Shown one piece after another: positions 1 through 11,646 of a DNA stretch of 64,000 bases (positions are counted from its first letter, which is position 1; every line of letters begins with the position of its first letter). This stretch comes from Luidia sarsii (taxonomy: Eukaryota; Echinodermata; Asteroidea; Paxillosida; Luidiidae), in contig OX465110.1 of assembly GCA_949987565.1 (NCBI GenBank), forward strand, positions 1,673,282 to 1,737,281, read 5' to 3'. The translations under genes were made by a program, and so were the position numbers. The notes under the pieces were generated by a model. That model did no database searches and had not been told where the DNA came from. It saw nothing but the letters and a program-made list of their open reading frames with translations.

Positions 1-277
1 AGAAATCATCAGTCCTTTTGGACGGAGCAAGAGGCGAACTTCTGCAAAACAGCTACAAGACAGTAGGGCGGAACAGCTGTCCACCGATAATCCCTCCTAG
101 ATTAAACGTCTCTTAAGGATGCACGGATGTAAGGGTGTTTTTTTTTTCTTCTTTTTCTAGCGGGGTGGGGTTTGGGAGTGGGGGAACACGGTTGTCGATT
201 AAGTGGATACTTGGTCTCTTTCTCTCTCTCTCTTTCTTCTGTCGGTAAAGATAACAAATCTAAGGTATGATTCTTAC
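1..277 (-). other. Intron of the minus-strand polyQ gene (partial)
   Basis: This is the 5' part of the intron that follows the exon at 278-791 on the minus strand. The donor GTAAGA lies at 272-277 (read on the minus strand) after an exon ending in CAG. The open frame running on to about 102 is intron read-through; it turns into a Glu/Arg stretch from a short GA run (about 218-240) and a Lys run. The acceptor and next exon lie outside the window. Confidence 0.6.
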
Positions 278-496
278 CTGAATGTTCCACGTGCGAGCCG
301 TCGTCCATGATGGGAGAGGTGTGATACGGGGCCGTGTCTGGTGTCTGTAGGGTCTCTGCGCCCTGCTGCTCGCCCGGGAGAAGCGCGTCGTGGAAGGTGC
401 TCGTCACGGTGGACGTGTGGGCTGGATACCTGGCCTGCAGCGACGAGGGAGAGGTCACATAAGATGCTCCCGGCGTGGTCAGGGTGTCGAAGTAAC

Positions 497-527
<31 letters not shown>

Positions 528-528
528 T

Positions 529-564
<36 letters not shown>

Positions 565-791
565 GGAGGCGGCAGCGGCGGCGGCTGCTGCTGTTGGCAC
601 GGGGCCACTGCGCCCCGGCTGACGGTGGCGGTGTACATGCACGAGCCGGTGACGGGCGGCGAGTCCTGCCAGACGGTCGGACTTCGCTCGAATCCGTCGA
701 AGTCGCCGTAGTTGAGCAGCAGCGCCGGCTCCACGGCCGCCTCACTCACCCCCAGGCACCGGCTTCGAGCCGTCCCTGGCCACTGCTGCAT
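278..791 (-). CDS. First coding exon of a polyglutamine protein, possibly a transcription regulator
   Basis: A minus-strand exon opens with ATG at 789-791 and ends at a good donor (CAG/GTAAGA), giving 171 codons plus one base, so the following intron is phase 1. The protein part is disordered: a Tyr/Asp-rich patch near residues 27-35, a Cys/Tyr segment, a proline stretch, then 22 consecutive glutamines (498-563, mostly CAG with CAA breaks). A Ser/Thr/Pro/His-rich segment follows. No DNA-binding domain lies in this exon; if there is one, it is in exons left of the window. Glutamine tracts with Ser/Pro-rich flanks are common in animal transcription factors, so that role is a guess from composition. 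An in-frame TAG lies a short way upstream of the ATG with no convincing acceptor between, which supports this start. High GC and CpG content set it apart from the introns. Family unknown. Confidence 0.62.
498..563 (-). repeat. CAG/CAA repeat coding for 22 glutamines
   Basis: A trinucleotide tract inside the minus-strand exon, CTG/TTG on the plus strand, encodes 22 Gln in a row. Three CAA codons break the CAG run, a pattern known to slow slippage. The plus-strand poly-Leu and other-frame poly-Ala/Ser readings are shadows. Confidence 0.9.
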
Positions 792-3700
792 TCTGGACCC
801 ACTTGTTGAAGACCCACCTGTCCCGAGACGCTACGACTTCAAGCAGGACCGTCTGCTCGCTACCGCTGCAATCTTGCTTTTGAGCGCCCGAGTTTGGGTT
901 TGGCTAGATACGCGTAAACACGGCCAGTTGCCACCAACCAACCAATCAATCATTACACACTTCAGGGGTTGTATAAAATTTAATGACAATTTAAATCAGC
1001 TTTGCATACCCAACAACAAACACAATTGGTCTGCAGGTAAACAAAACGGGTGCTAAATAGGCGATCGGGATGGGCCCGAAGATGGGCCGAACGTCGGGCT
1101 CGGTTGGGCGCCTCTCCTCGGCTGCTGGCGCGCCGACTCGGTCCGCGATTCAAAAATTTAAATCCGACTGGCGAGAGTTGCGGCGCTTCTCGGGCCCAAA
1201 GCTCGAGTCTGCGGCCGGGCCGAGGGCGGGACGAGCCGCGGATGAGGTCTCTTCAGCTGGGGAGGACAACCCGGGCCGTTTCTGGCAGAACCTTCACCTG
1301 TGCGTGGCGATTATGAAGTGACGGCATCCCGAGTCGAGGAGGCGGAGACTTGAGGCGGTCCCTCCCGAATCACCGACGGGGCCCCACGGACATTTGCGAT
1401 TCGCAGAGGCCCGACCCCGGCCCGGGAGCGGGATTTTCAAAAACTTGCCGGGTCTCCATTTTCACCACTGCGGGGCAGACCGGGGAGGCCGGTCGACTCC
1501 GCGCTGCCGTCTCCTCGCGCCAGCCGGCCGGCAAGCCCTCTTCGCTCCTCGCTCTCCCGGGGCAGTCCGCTACCTCGCCGCGGACCTTCGCCACAGCTTC
1601 GGCCGTTTTTGTTTTTCTCCGTTTGGCCGATTAATTGGCGGTGCTTATGCGAAATTAACGAAGGGAGGAGAAGCGGTGGTCAGGCGCGATGGCGAGGAGA
1701 GAGAGAGAAACCCGAGCTCAGAGAGTTGGGGCTAGACGATGGGAGCGTGCCGAACATCGGCAGAGTTAGCACTCAGGACGCCGGCCGTGGCTGCGTCTTG
1801 TAGCGGCGCCGTCGACATGGGCTCGTTGCCGGGGACTCCCGGGGTTGCGTCACGTTACGATGGGCACGTAAGTGAAGCTCGACTTTTAATTACGAGGGGG
1901 CAAAGTCGGAGGAGTCGACGGGATGCGTCTCCCGGTCGCTGTCAGCCGAGGCAGGACCGGGCCGCGCCGACACCGGGCGCTCACGGCCCGGCCCGCCAGC
2001 CGGCAGCGTCGGGCCGGGCGGTTGCCGCGAAACAATGGCTCGTTAGGGGCGGGTCTCGGCCCGACGGGGCGATTTCCAGACGAGAAAACAAAGGAAAGTC
2101 ATCTGCCCCCGCCCGCAGATGAGGGGCAGGGACGCAGCAGCGACTCTACCCGTGCCCCCACGTCGCGCCCGTGGGGGGGACTAAGTCCTTGCCCCACGCT
2201 CCACAGCCACACCACGGGCTGGTCTTGGCTCCACCGAGCTCTGGCACTCCTTGAGCGTAAATTAGAGCCCAATTTGCTAAGTATTTGATCGTTTATTCAC
2301 GAGTAATAAATACTTGACGACGAGCTGTCATTCTCACCCTCTCTGCCTCACTCGGCTCCGAGAAAGGGCCCCGAAAAGCCCGCAAATTGCTACTTCCACT
2401 AGTTTGTATTACTCGAGTAGAGAATTATAAACAAACTAACTTAACTTTATGGTCTCGTTCACGTCTTACAAATTCCCCGCTAATTTGGGAGGACAAAAGT
2501 CGGCCCAATTAAAACTTGCCGGGCCCGGAAAAATATTTGCCGGCAACAGCGTATTATTTCCCATCGATTAGAGGTAAGATCGAGGGGTATTGTTTTGTTT
2601 TATTAATTGCATAAAGTATTATTTGTATTGTGTATATAGATTAGAATAGGGCTGGCTTCGCGACTGTACAGGTCGCAGGTTAACATATTGATGCCGGCTC
2701 CTCGCTCGCCGGCGTTGAAGTGCGCAGACACCTCAACGTCAACCGCTAAAGCTCGGCCATTTTGGGGCTCGCTCTCCCGGATTTTTCGGGGGCCTCGGCT
2801 GTTTCTGGGGGCCCAGAAAGGAGAAAAGACTCAGGACTGCGGGCAGCCCCACCGTGTGGGCTTCGGATCTCGCCCCGGCTTGCCACGCCCGAGAAGCGGC
2901 GGGGAGAGAGAGAGCGGAGAGAGAGAGAGAGACGGAGAAAAAAACCGAGGGCCTACGGAGCCGGCGAGGGTAAGGCTAGAGGGGAGGGCTGGGTTCGGTG
3001 GCTCGCAGCTCGCAGCTCGCAGACGCGAGCGGGCCCGGGCTGCGGGTATAGAGCACGCGCTGTGCCTGCGTTACTGCCATTGCTAGCCACCAGACAGTCC
3101 GAACCACCAGACTTTTTTCCCAAAGCCCGCCCTCACGAATTTTTGTATCATCTTTGAGCCAGAGATGAAGAAGGAATTCTCAACCATCGATTCTTTTTTT
3201 TTTTTGGCGAAGCATCTTGTTGTGTGTTTTTTTTTTAAACAAGAAGAAGAAAACCCCGTTGAAGAAAATTTTGTCGACATTTTTGTGAGGAGAGTTGTTG
3301 TTTTCTGAGGAAGGAATCTATTTCGGAAATTTTGCTTTTTTTTCTCAATTTTTGAGCGGTGTTTCTCTTGGACATCTTGGAGATTTTTTTTGTCCCGACT
3401 GCAAAGTGAGATCAGCTGTCTTCATCATCGACGCAAGCCAGGGGGATGGAACTGCGCCCTGTCGGATTGAGACGAGCCAGAATTTGAGTCTACCTTTTTT
3501 TTCTTCTATTCTCTCTTTCTCTCATTTTTTTCCGTCTTGTCTCAGCGATGCATCTGCCAATTTGCACTGATGGGAGTACACGTACACAGCCGCCTGGCTG
3601 ATCAGGAGGAGAAGATGACATGACAGTGAGGAGCATCTCTGAGACAAGGATGACGGCGGAGGAGGACATCCTCTCTGCGATAACCTTCAAATTATTCAGC

Positions 3701-3958
3701 CCAGCCGTTTGTTGATTTGGATATTTCTAGAGGAGAGGAGGGACCAGCCTTTCAGTGGCTTTCTGAGTGGCTACACGGATTGCTGGATTTGTGTGCGAGT
3801 GTCTTCATCCTTTGTTTTACATATTTTCTTTGTGCGTGTGTGGGTGGTGGGTTGGATATTTTTTTTTTTTTTTGACTTTTTTTTTTTTGAGTGAGGGGTT
3901 CGTGGCGTTCGAGTGCGGCAGCCGCGCTGAGTGCGATCGGGAGTTTGTCCGACTCGCC
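792..3958. promoter_or_regulatory. CpG-rich divergent promoter and 5'UTR region
   Basis: The DNA between the two divergent start codons is rich in G+C and CpG, most strongly at about 1050-2170 and 2690-3080, unlike the AT-richer introns. It has no supported coding exon; the open frames of 60-140 codons look like products of high GC. A CCAAT-type sequence lies near 940 and a TATAAAAT string at about 971-978, but neither is tied to a start site. From about 3080 to 3958 the sequence becomes T-rich with long T runs and is probably 5'UTR or promoter-proximal DNA of the plus-strand gene. A short GA run sits at 2901-2944. Transcription starts cannot be placed from sequence alone. Confidence 0.5.
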
Positions 3959-4366
3959 ATGTACCGGCCCGTGACCGAGGAGATTCCGCCCGACGAGTTC
4001 CCCGCCGACGACTCGCTCTCGGCGGACGAGGACGACGCCGGGGACGGGGGCGACCGAGCCCGGGCCGACCGCTCGGAGGCGACCGCGGCCGGCGGCGGCG
4101 GCGGCGGCGGCGTCGGCGGAGATGACCGGCGTCGTGCGGGCGATCCGGCCGTGGGCTTCAGCTCCAGCCGCGGTATCTTCCGCCAGCAGCAGCAGGGGCA
4201 GCAACAGCAACAGCAGCAGCTGCAGCAGGAGCAGCAGCCCTACCGTCACGGGGAGTTGGCGGGCGGCGACACGGCCCTCGCTGCCCGCCAGCGGGTCTGG
4301 CTTCGCCTGCAGTGGGAGCCCCACTATCTCTCCACCTGGCCCGGTTTGATGAAACTACTGCATTTG
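3959..4366 (+). CDS. MARVEL-domain (CMTM-like) membrane protein, exon 1
   Basis: This exon codes residues 1-136 of a 292-residue protein. The ATG at 3959-3961 has a fair context (GCC before it) and opens an acidic, Pro/Asp/Glu-rich stretch, then a Gly run, then a Gln-rich block (about residues 77-96, interrupted by Gly, Leu and Glu). From about residue 118 the sequence has the Trp-rich lead-in typical of MARVEL proteins, and the start of membrane segment 1 (130-136). The donor is TTG/GTAAGT, phase 0. The frame is open upstream to a GTG near 3767, but that stretch is T-run derived and has no ATG. The cytosolic N-terminus is much longer than in most CMTM/MAL proteins, which usually total 150-230 residues. 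These proteins act in membrane trafficking and raft-like domains; the exact subfamily is open. Confidence 0.85.
4187..4239 (+). repeat. Imperfect CAG repeat, Gln-rich tract
   Basis: A run of CAG and CAA codons with GGG, CTG and GAG breaks lies in exon 1 of the MARVEL gene. It encodes an interrupted polyglutamine block in the cytosolic N-terminus. The divergent neighbour also carries a Gln tract in its first exon, on the opposite strand. Confidence 0.85.
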
Positions 4367-7300
4367 GTAAGTCATCCTCGTTTTGTTTTTCTTAAACCAT
4401 TCTCATCTACCCCATCTGTTAAAAGATACCCACTCGAAATTAAAAGATTTCAGCAAGGAACTCAACAAGTATAGTGCTAGGTCTGTTTTTCAGTCTAGAT
4501 TTCTAGCTTACAGAAGAGGATACTGAAGAAAATAATCTCAGATTTGCAGATAGGGGAGTAACACTAGTGATTTAGATTTTTGTTTTGTACCTTATAAAAC
4601 AGATGATGGTTCAAAAACTCGCAATCCTTCAAAATCGAGTTGAGATGAAAAAAGATGTTGGGGCAGGTGAATTGATTTGAAAATGGAAGAGGTCTTCTGA
4701 CAAAAATGAAACTGCATTGACAGGTGGTACATTAAGTTCAGACAATGATATGTCAAGGCAAACATTAAGCCCAGTCCAAAATACTTCACGAGTGCCGGTG
4801 ATTTTAATGAATTTGGACAAGTCGTCCTGAATTTGGCGAAATGGTTGCCAGCGAGGAATTTCTTGGTTGAAATTGGCTGTCTGGGATTCATAATCATGAC
4901 AATGAGAGCTCGTATGAGTAGGGATATCCTTCGTTATATTCCTACATCAATCCTAAATTTCTTGTTGATATCTGGAAGGGATTTTGTCGACGTGTCTTAG
5001 CTTCTCGGGGTATTTCAGCGTAGCGTGCTGTTTTTTGGGTATTATTTTGAGTATTGTTCGCCAGCGTTCCTGGCTGGAGGACGGTATGCTAATCTTGCGG
5101 TTGCGCAATGTGGGCGTGACCCTCAGTGGGTGGGTGTGTCCAAACAGGTAAAAGGGGAGGGGCAGATGGAAAGGGGAAAGTGGGCAGGGTTAGTCTAGGA
5201 CTTCTCCTTGCTACGATATTCTCCCCCAAACTCTGAAGCAATGTTTAATGGCCGCTCTGCTTCGGCATTGTTCATAATGGCGGAGGCTTGACGGTGTGGA
5301 CGGTCTGTAACGATGACTCGACTTGAAATCAGAATTCCTCTGCCTCCACGAACCCTCTCTTCGTTCGGCTTACGGCAGCGAGCTTTCGGACTGTTCCCAG
5401 CTCTCCTTAAACGCTCGATAATAGAAGCGGCCCTGCCGAAACCCAACCTCATCTCTATCGATCGTCAGCCGTCAGCCAAGACCCTTGTACTCACAAACCG
5501 AAAACGACGAATCCCCCTTTTTTTTCAATTTCAACTCTCCGGATCCCATCTCATTTTGCGGCTGATATCCTAATCGCTTTACCTCTCCCCCACCTCCCCC
5601 CAAAAGAAAAAAAAATCGAAGCCTTACACACACCTTGGACCGCTCTTATCAGCTAGAGACCGACACCACGCACGAATTGTGGATAAATCGTGCCCTTAGG
5701 GAAGCATTTCAACCGGGCGTTATTGACCGAGTCTACAGTGCGGTAAAGGACGTATGGCCAGCCATGGCTGATAAAATGAAATCTGTAAAAAAAAAAAAGA
5801 AGAAGAATGCAGAGTCTTTCCAGCCATCTCGAGGTGATTTCAGATGATTTGAGTTGATTTTCATCATCTCAGTCCAATCGTGCAAAGCCTGTTCATACCA
5901 TAGTGCATTTTTCTCCAATTTGAGACCGAGGGCACATTATTGCGTGAACAATCTCTCAGAGTGTATCCATCTTTCTTTTTCAAGGCCCGAAGCGCAAAAC
6001 GGGTTTGTCAGATGGTTGCGATGTTCGTCACGAGCAGGCGTTTTTGTGAAATTTTTCTCCCCGGCTAACCGGCCAGACGGAAGGGGGGGGGGTTGACTGG
6101 GAACATTACCCCTCCCCCTTCCTCCCCTTCCGCCCTCCCCAAAGGGCCAAGTGGTTTAATTAAATAGCCGTGCTAATTACCAGACCCACTTGCTGTTGCG
6201 ATGGCAACCGCCGACACCCACTCCCGAATCTTACCTGCGCTAGACGCCTTGATTATAAAAACGAACCACTCAGAATACCCAACCCAAGATTAGACCCTGA
6301 TATCAACAACGGCAGAATAACCAAATGCTAATGCCGGTTCATTGTCTACACAGCCTCTAGACAGTTCCCACTGCATTCACGTTGTCTTTGTAACCAAGGC
6401 AACCAAATTCAGACAAACCCCGAAAACAGGAATTTCACAGACTTAAATACTGTGACCATTTTCAGTCACATACGTGATGAACATAATCACTCGGGAATAA
6501 TGTTTTAGACCTCTTTTGTGGGATCGAATAAGCACTGAACTGATTCTGCACTAAATTCCTTTGTAAAAAAAAAAAAAAAGCCCACTACATCCAGAATTGC
6601 TTCGACTGTGCAATGCGGGATTTGATTCATTGGGTAGCTGTGCCAGAACTTGCACAGGTGGCCACATAAATTTTGCTGGCAGACATTTTGCCATAAACTG
6701 GCAGTGCTGACCTTTGGGAGATACCTGCTGAAGGGGAGGCTGTAATTTTATGCAGCTGCGTGTGCGGGTTTTTTTTGCGTGTGTATGTGTGTCTGTGTGG
6801 TGGGTGCGTGGCAATGCATGACCTACGTGGTCAAATCGTCAAAATGCCAATGATATGCATGTCGTTATTAGCATGATCAGGTCGTCTATCGTGCGCTGTA
6901 CTGCACTGAATAGCCGACCCACATTACGTGCACGGAAAAACTGAATATCATAATGACATTGCATTGTGAGTGTACGACAGCACCGTTTCAATGCAGAGGG
7001 CTTATTATTATTTGATACAGACCTCCCTGAAAATGCCATTATAATATTTGGCGTTCATGAATGACTGTTAGCGTCTCTCTGTATGCCTACCTTTGCCATA
7101 TGAACGAACAAAGCCAGAATGTGGTAAACATGCGAAGTAATTCCTTGACCTGCTGTTCGAATCGAGCAGTCCAAATGGTGTATGATTTTGTTTGTAATCA
7201 AATTTACTGTACTGACCACACAAAAAAATGAATTGGGTAAATTTTCCCGACTGCATTAGCGGGACGTGCCCGTGGATTTCTACGCAGCATTGTCAGAGTA

Positions 7301-9352
7301 AATTGACTTCGGGTAGGAGATACGGCCTATCGATATTCTGTTATGACACGTTGTCGTTATTGAATTGAAATGGCATAATGGCTTGGCTTTGTAATGGGCT
7401 AAACATATGGTTGGGATTTGGGTTTGTGAGGGAGGGGTGGGGGTGGGGGGAGGGGGGGTACTGAGATGTGTGTTTGGTCGGCGTTCACCGCGTCCATTGC
7501 AGACCCTTGGTTTAATAGCAGACGTGGCCTTCACCATCTGGGTCGGCCGGGGTTTTTTCCCCCCTCAGATTTGCAACCGCGTCGTAGGCTCTGACTTTCG
7601 AATAATGTATGCCGATGGGAAATGAGTGGTGTAGATCTTATAGCATTTTTTTTCGGACTCGCTAACTGATATTTTTTTTAATCTTTGAGTCTGCCTTTGA
7701 AGAAGAAATGTCCAGCTAGGATTGAATCATTAGGCCCCACGCATTTTTGTTTGAATTTTTACATATTTGATGGCAACCAACCTGATAAACCTTCCTTTAA
7801 ACAAGACTCTTATCTCTCCTCTCTTACTTAAATTTTCTGTCTGCCGTTGAAAGCATCCTTTGAGCTCTTGTCACGGGTTTTTTTGTTTGGTAAATTTATA
7901 AACATTGTTTTGTTGCCCCGAGCAGAGGGAGAATAACTAGCTTTGCTCCACGTCAAGAATTAGCTGTGGGGGCCTGTGGGCTTTAGGAAAACAGAATCAC
8001 GAAACATGATTTAGCAGCCTCAATGAGATTGGATGACAGGGAGAGGCTACAAGAAGGAGCAAGTTGTGGCTTGCCTGGAAATTAGAAGAAGAAAAAAAAG
8101 GAAGCAAGTATCGCCTGAGCGTTGTTTGCGAAGCCTGTCTCACTGCATGGCCGTGTAGGGGTCATTTTGTTGTGCTGTTTGTGAGTGGCTTTCTGCTGTG
8201 CACTTGGCGAGGGTATCGTGGACGTAACTGGGTTTCCCGTTGGGAAGACCAGTGCGCTTGTGCTATACTATACACTACGGCGTGGGTATACATCGACAGG
8301 GGTTGATGCAGCGGTAGAAGACATACACAGGGTCAGACGACGCACACACGCATCCAGCCGGGAGCTCTGGCTTCAATGTCATTTCCACATGTGCCTCCCC
8401 CTTCTCCTCCCTTGTTGAACCCCTCCGGTCCTGTGAGAACAACACCAAATAAAAAAAACCTGGCTTGGAGCGGCTCTATCTATAGCATCGCACTCCCCAA
8501 GCTGCTTGGAGTTGTCACGTGCTGATCTGGTTATTGACCTCATCGATACATGCTCGTGCGCGATAAGTTGATTGATTTGCGCGGGAACTGCACCGCAGGA
8601 CTATGTATAGGCCTACATGTGGCCTTGAACTTGCTCCAAGAAAGCTGAAGCTAAACTTTTCCTCCGTTCTTTTTGGAATTGGAGGAAAGCGTCAAGCTTT
8701 GTTTACGTCGAGTACGGGGCAAACCCTCATTGAATAAACATTTTTTTGTCTTAAGTTCACAGAAAGGGCAGCCCGGTAGAAAAATGTAGGTATTTGGGTC
8801 CATTGCTATGGATAAATTTCGGGTGTAGGATTGGTCAATATCAAATTCCTTGTTTTTCATTTAGGCCTAGGCCTCGATAATGTTTGTTTAGACTGACTGG
8901 CATTGTTTGTTGGTGGGTCTGTTCGACTGTCTGCATTTTAATAGCTTTCTGATCAGCCCGTATTTCTTAGGCGGGAGGGGAAGGGAGAGGAGGGCCACTG
9001 AGGGTCAGAGGTCAGCACAACAAGGGAGCGTGCGTAAACATGTTTTAAGCGGAAGGTCATTATTAGTTGGGCTCAATTTGGGATTGTGTTTCATTCTATC
9101 CTCATCTTTTCAATCAGTACTTCTCCGCGGATCACATACCAGTCGTCGTATATGCGCGTCCGTAATTTCGATTGTGTTGAAATCGGATCCGTGCAGGTTA
9201 CAGCCGAACTAGCTCAAGAGATACATGACGAGTCAGATTGAAGAGTAAAATATGTGGATTCGTTTGGGGTTTGGGGGTTGGCGGTTGAGACAAACCAAAT
9301 GGGCAGATGAACAGTTAAATGGATGTTGGTGTTGGCAATGCAGCCAAGCTGA
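4367..9352 (+). other. Intron 1, first 5 kb: no gene seen
   Basis: This begins at the exon 1 donor. It is largely unique sequence with homopolymer runs (A runs near 5790 and 6567; G runs near 6085 and 7440). A C-run then A-run junction lies at about 5594-5615. Open frames are short and lack domain character on both strands. I see no repeat family member here that I can name. Confidence 0.6.
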
Positions 9353-9469
9353 AATCTTAAAAGTTAGAGGGCCTGACGTTTCGATCCTAGCAGGACCTTT
9401 CTCTTTGCCTTTAAACAAAAAGTCCTGCTAGGATCGAAACGTCAGGCCTTCTAACTTTTGAGATTTATA
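9353..9469. mobile_element. Fold-back element, family A (both arms)
   Basis: Two arms of about 42 bp, 9359-9400 and 9417-9463, are near-perfect reverse complements that share the core GACGTTTCGATCCTAGCAGG. A 16-base loop separates them, so one strand could form a long hairpin. The same arm recurs about 20 times in the window, which marks a mobile or formerly mobile family. No coding capacity. Confidence 0.85.
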
Positions 9470-10639
9470 TATTGCAGGTCATTTGAGTTTAGTGAGCAGT
9501 TTGCAACAGTTGTTTGGTATTTACTTCCAGTTGAAATCTTGAGATGATTTCAGATCAGTTCGGACATCATAGTGGCGTCTGCCTATAACACGTATAACTA
9601 ACTTGTTGATTCAAGTCAATTTTGGGGTGGCGTTTGTAAATTGGCGACCTGACTTGACTTTTGTGGGCAGAAATTGCTCCCTACTCGACTTTACTGGTGA
9701 GGGGTGACCTAATTTGATTTGAGAAAAAAAAAAATAACACGAGTTTTTTTTTTAGAAAACGTGTGGGGGTTTTTTGTCCGTGGGATTGCTTCAACAGCCC
9801 ATGTTTCAAAAGGGGCGTCCTTCTGTGGGGATTCATGTTTGGTGCCCGCCTGAAATAACGCCGCCACAACATGATCGCATCGGCAGATGCCACGGGGCTC
9901 GTGACCGGAGGGGGGGGGGGGTGGGGTGGTTGGGTTTGGGGAATGGGGTGAAGGGAAGGAGAAGGGATGTCTACATGCGTAGATACAAACAAACAAACCT
10001 GCCAGCCATAGATTATCCCCCCCTGGTTGAGCCTAGGACAGGGGGAGTGGGAGTTGGATGGTGGGCTGGGGTCTCGGTATAAATTCAGCAGCAGGTCAAG
10101 GTCTGTAAGCGACAGATTATGTTGTAGTTGATTTTGAAAATGTGACTACGCTTCCTGCCGTCGATATAGCCGGAGATTTGTTGCCAGCTTCGCTTCACCT
10201 ATGTTCCTCCTCCTCCTCCCTCTCTCCCCCCCCCGAAAAAAAACACCGCCTCACCCCCCCCCCCCCAACAAAAAAACCCACCAGCACACCCAGACCACCA
10301 ACCGGCACAGGCAAATTGAAATTGGCATAGAGCGTGCATCGTTACCATGGCGAATCATTCGGGTTCAATGCCGCCCCCCTAAAAAAAATAAAAATAATAA
10401 TAAATAAAAATCGGCGCATGGTTCGGTGGCTCCCCCGCTGAAAGAAAAACAGATGAATTGGACTCGGATGGAATGGACGGGTTTGGCCTAGATCTTGCTA
10501 AATGGTAAACGGGGAATTAATTTGATTTTTTTTTATCCTTCCCTTTGTTTGCAAATCAAGCTGCTCGTCCCATCCGCAGTTTTACCGGGGAGGGGATGGA
10601 GTTAGAGAAAAAACGACAACAAGGAGATAAACCAAAACA
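9470..10639 (+). other. Intron 1 segment with homopolymer tracts
   Basis: No gene seen. The stretch holds a G run near 9907-9920 and two C-run then A-run junctions at 10226-10243 and 10254-10277, plus an AT-rich AAT run near 10382-10410. Confidence 0.6.
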
Positions 10640-10868
10640 ACAGAGAGAGAGAGAGAGGGGGGAAGAGAGAGAGAGAGAGAGAGAGAGATACAAAGAGACA
10701 GAGAGACAGAGAGACAGAGAGACAGAGAGACAGAGAGACAGAGAGACAGAGAGAGAGACAGAGAGACAGAGACAGACAGAGACAGACAGAAAGACAGACA
10801 GACAGAGCTCGAGAGGGGGGGCGGGAGAGGGGGAGAGGGAGAAACAGAGACAGAGAGACAGAGACAGG

Positions 10869-10902
<34 letters not shown>

Positions 10903-11153
10903 GCGCGAGAGGGGGAGCCGGGAGAGGGGGAGAGGGAGAAACAGAGACAGAGAGACAGAGACAGAGACAGACAGACAGACAGACAGAGCGTGAGAGGGGG
11001 AGCCGGGAGAGGGGAGAGGGAGAGACAGAGACAGAGAGACAGGGACAGAGGCAGACAGACAGACAGACAAACAGACAGAGCGCGAGAGGGGGAGCCGGGA
11101 GAGGGGGAGAGGGAGAGACAGAGAGAGAGAGAGAGACAGACAGAAAGACAGGG
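10640..11153. repeat. GA/GACA array with a higher-order period of about 85-97 bp
   Basis: A purine-rich array of GA, GACA and AGAC units. A landmark GAGCCG recurs at 10915, 11000 and 11092, and a variant lies near 10818. Blocks of 85-97 bp have therefore been copied on top of the simple repeat. Both strands give long open frames (Arg/Glu/Gln on plus, Ser/Leu/Cys on minus) that are artefacts. Confidence 0.9.
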
Positions 11154-11445
11154 GGTCAACAAGAAAATGGCGGCCCTAGCATCTCGTGGAGATAACTAAG
11201 GCCCTTCACGAATCCACGAAAATCAGGCTCGGGCTCAGGCTTCGTCTGACAAGAACCTGAAAAACCAGGTCACGGTTTGTCGCCGAATTTGAAGATTTGT
11301 TGGCTTGATAAGTGGAGAGTAATCCACCAAGAAACTGGGCCGAACGCTAATTGTTTGTAGATACCCGTGACACTTTAACGGCGTGGAGAAATATGACCAA
11401 AAAATTGAGTCCTATCTATCAGCACGAGCCTAGTATAAGCTCTTG

Positions 11446-11646
11446 TTTCGTAAACGCAGTGGCTGTTGTTACGGCAGTCGTCCGTGTGGTTCCCTGACTT
11501 GATTGTATTTCGTCAGCATTGCAGGCTGGTTGAACCAGTCTGTTAGCTGATAGCCTGGTTCCAAGAGCTAAACATCCTGACAAATACTGTGAAGTCAGGG
11601 AACCACACGGACGACTGCCGTAACAACAGCCACTGCGTTTCGTAAA
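11446..11646. mobile_element. Mutator-like MITE, copy 1, with 9-bp target duplication
   Basis: The element is 183 bp (11455-11637). Its ends are perfect 46-bp inverted repeats beginning CGCAGTGGCTGTTGTTACGG, and imperfect pairing extends further in. It is flanked by the exact 9-bp duplication TTTCGTAAA (11446-11454 and 11638-11646). A 9-bp duplication fits the Mutator (MULE) superfamily best. It has no coding capacity and would need a transposase from elsewhere. Confidence 0.93.

Noticed and set aside
390..809. Plus-strand poly-Leu frame over the minus-strand exon
   Set aside because: Shadow of the CAG/CAA tract on the other strand; no donor, acceptor or promoter order fits it.
971..978. TATAAAAT as the TATA box of one of the two genes
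   Set aside because: The position does not match a known start for either gene, and CpG-island promoters often lack TATA; no evidence beyond the string.
3767..3958. N-terminal extension of the MARVEL protein from a GTG near 3767
   Set aside because: No ATG in this stretch; it reads Phe runs from T homopolymers typical of 5'UTR or promoter sequence. The first in-frame ATG at 3959 has a good context.
10545..11195. 216-codon Arg/Glu/Gln-rich frame, and Ser/Leu/Cys frames on the other strand
   Set aside because: Readings of a GA/GACA array; same for frames over 20.0, 39.5, 48.1, 52.5, 55.2 and 62.5 kb arrays.
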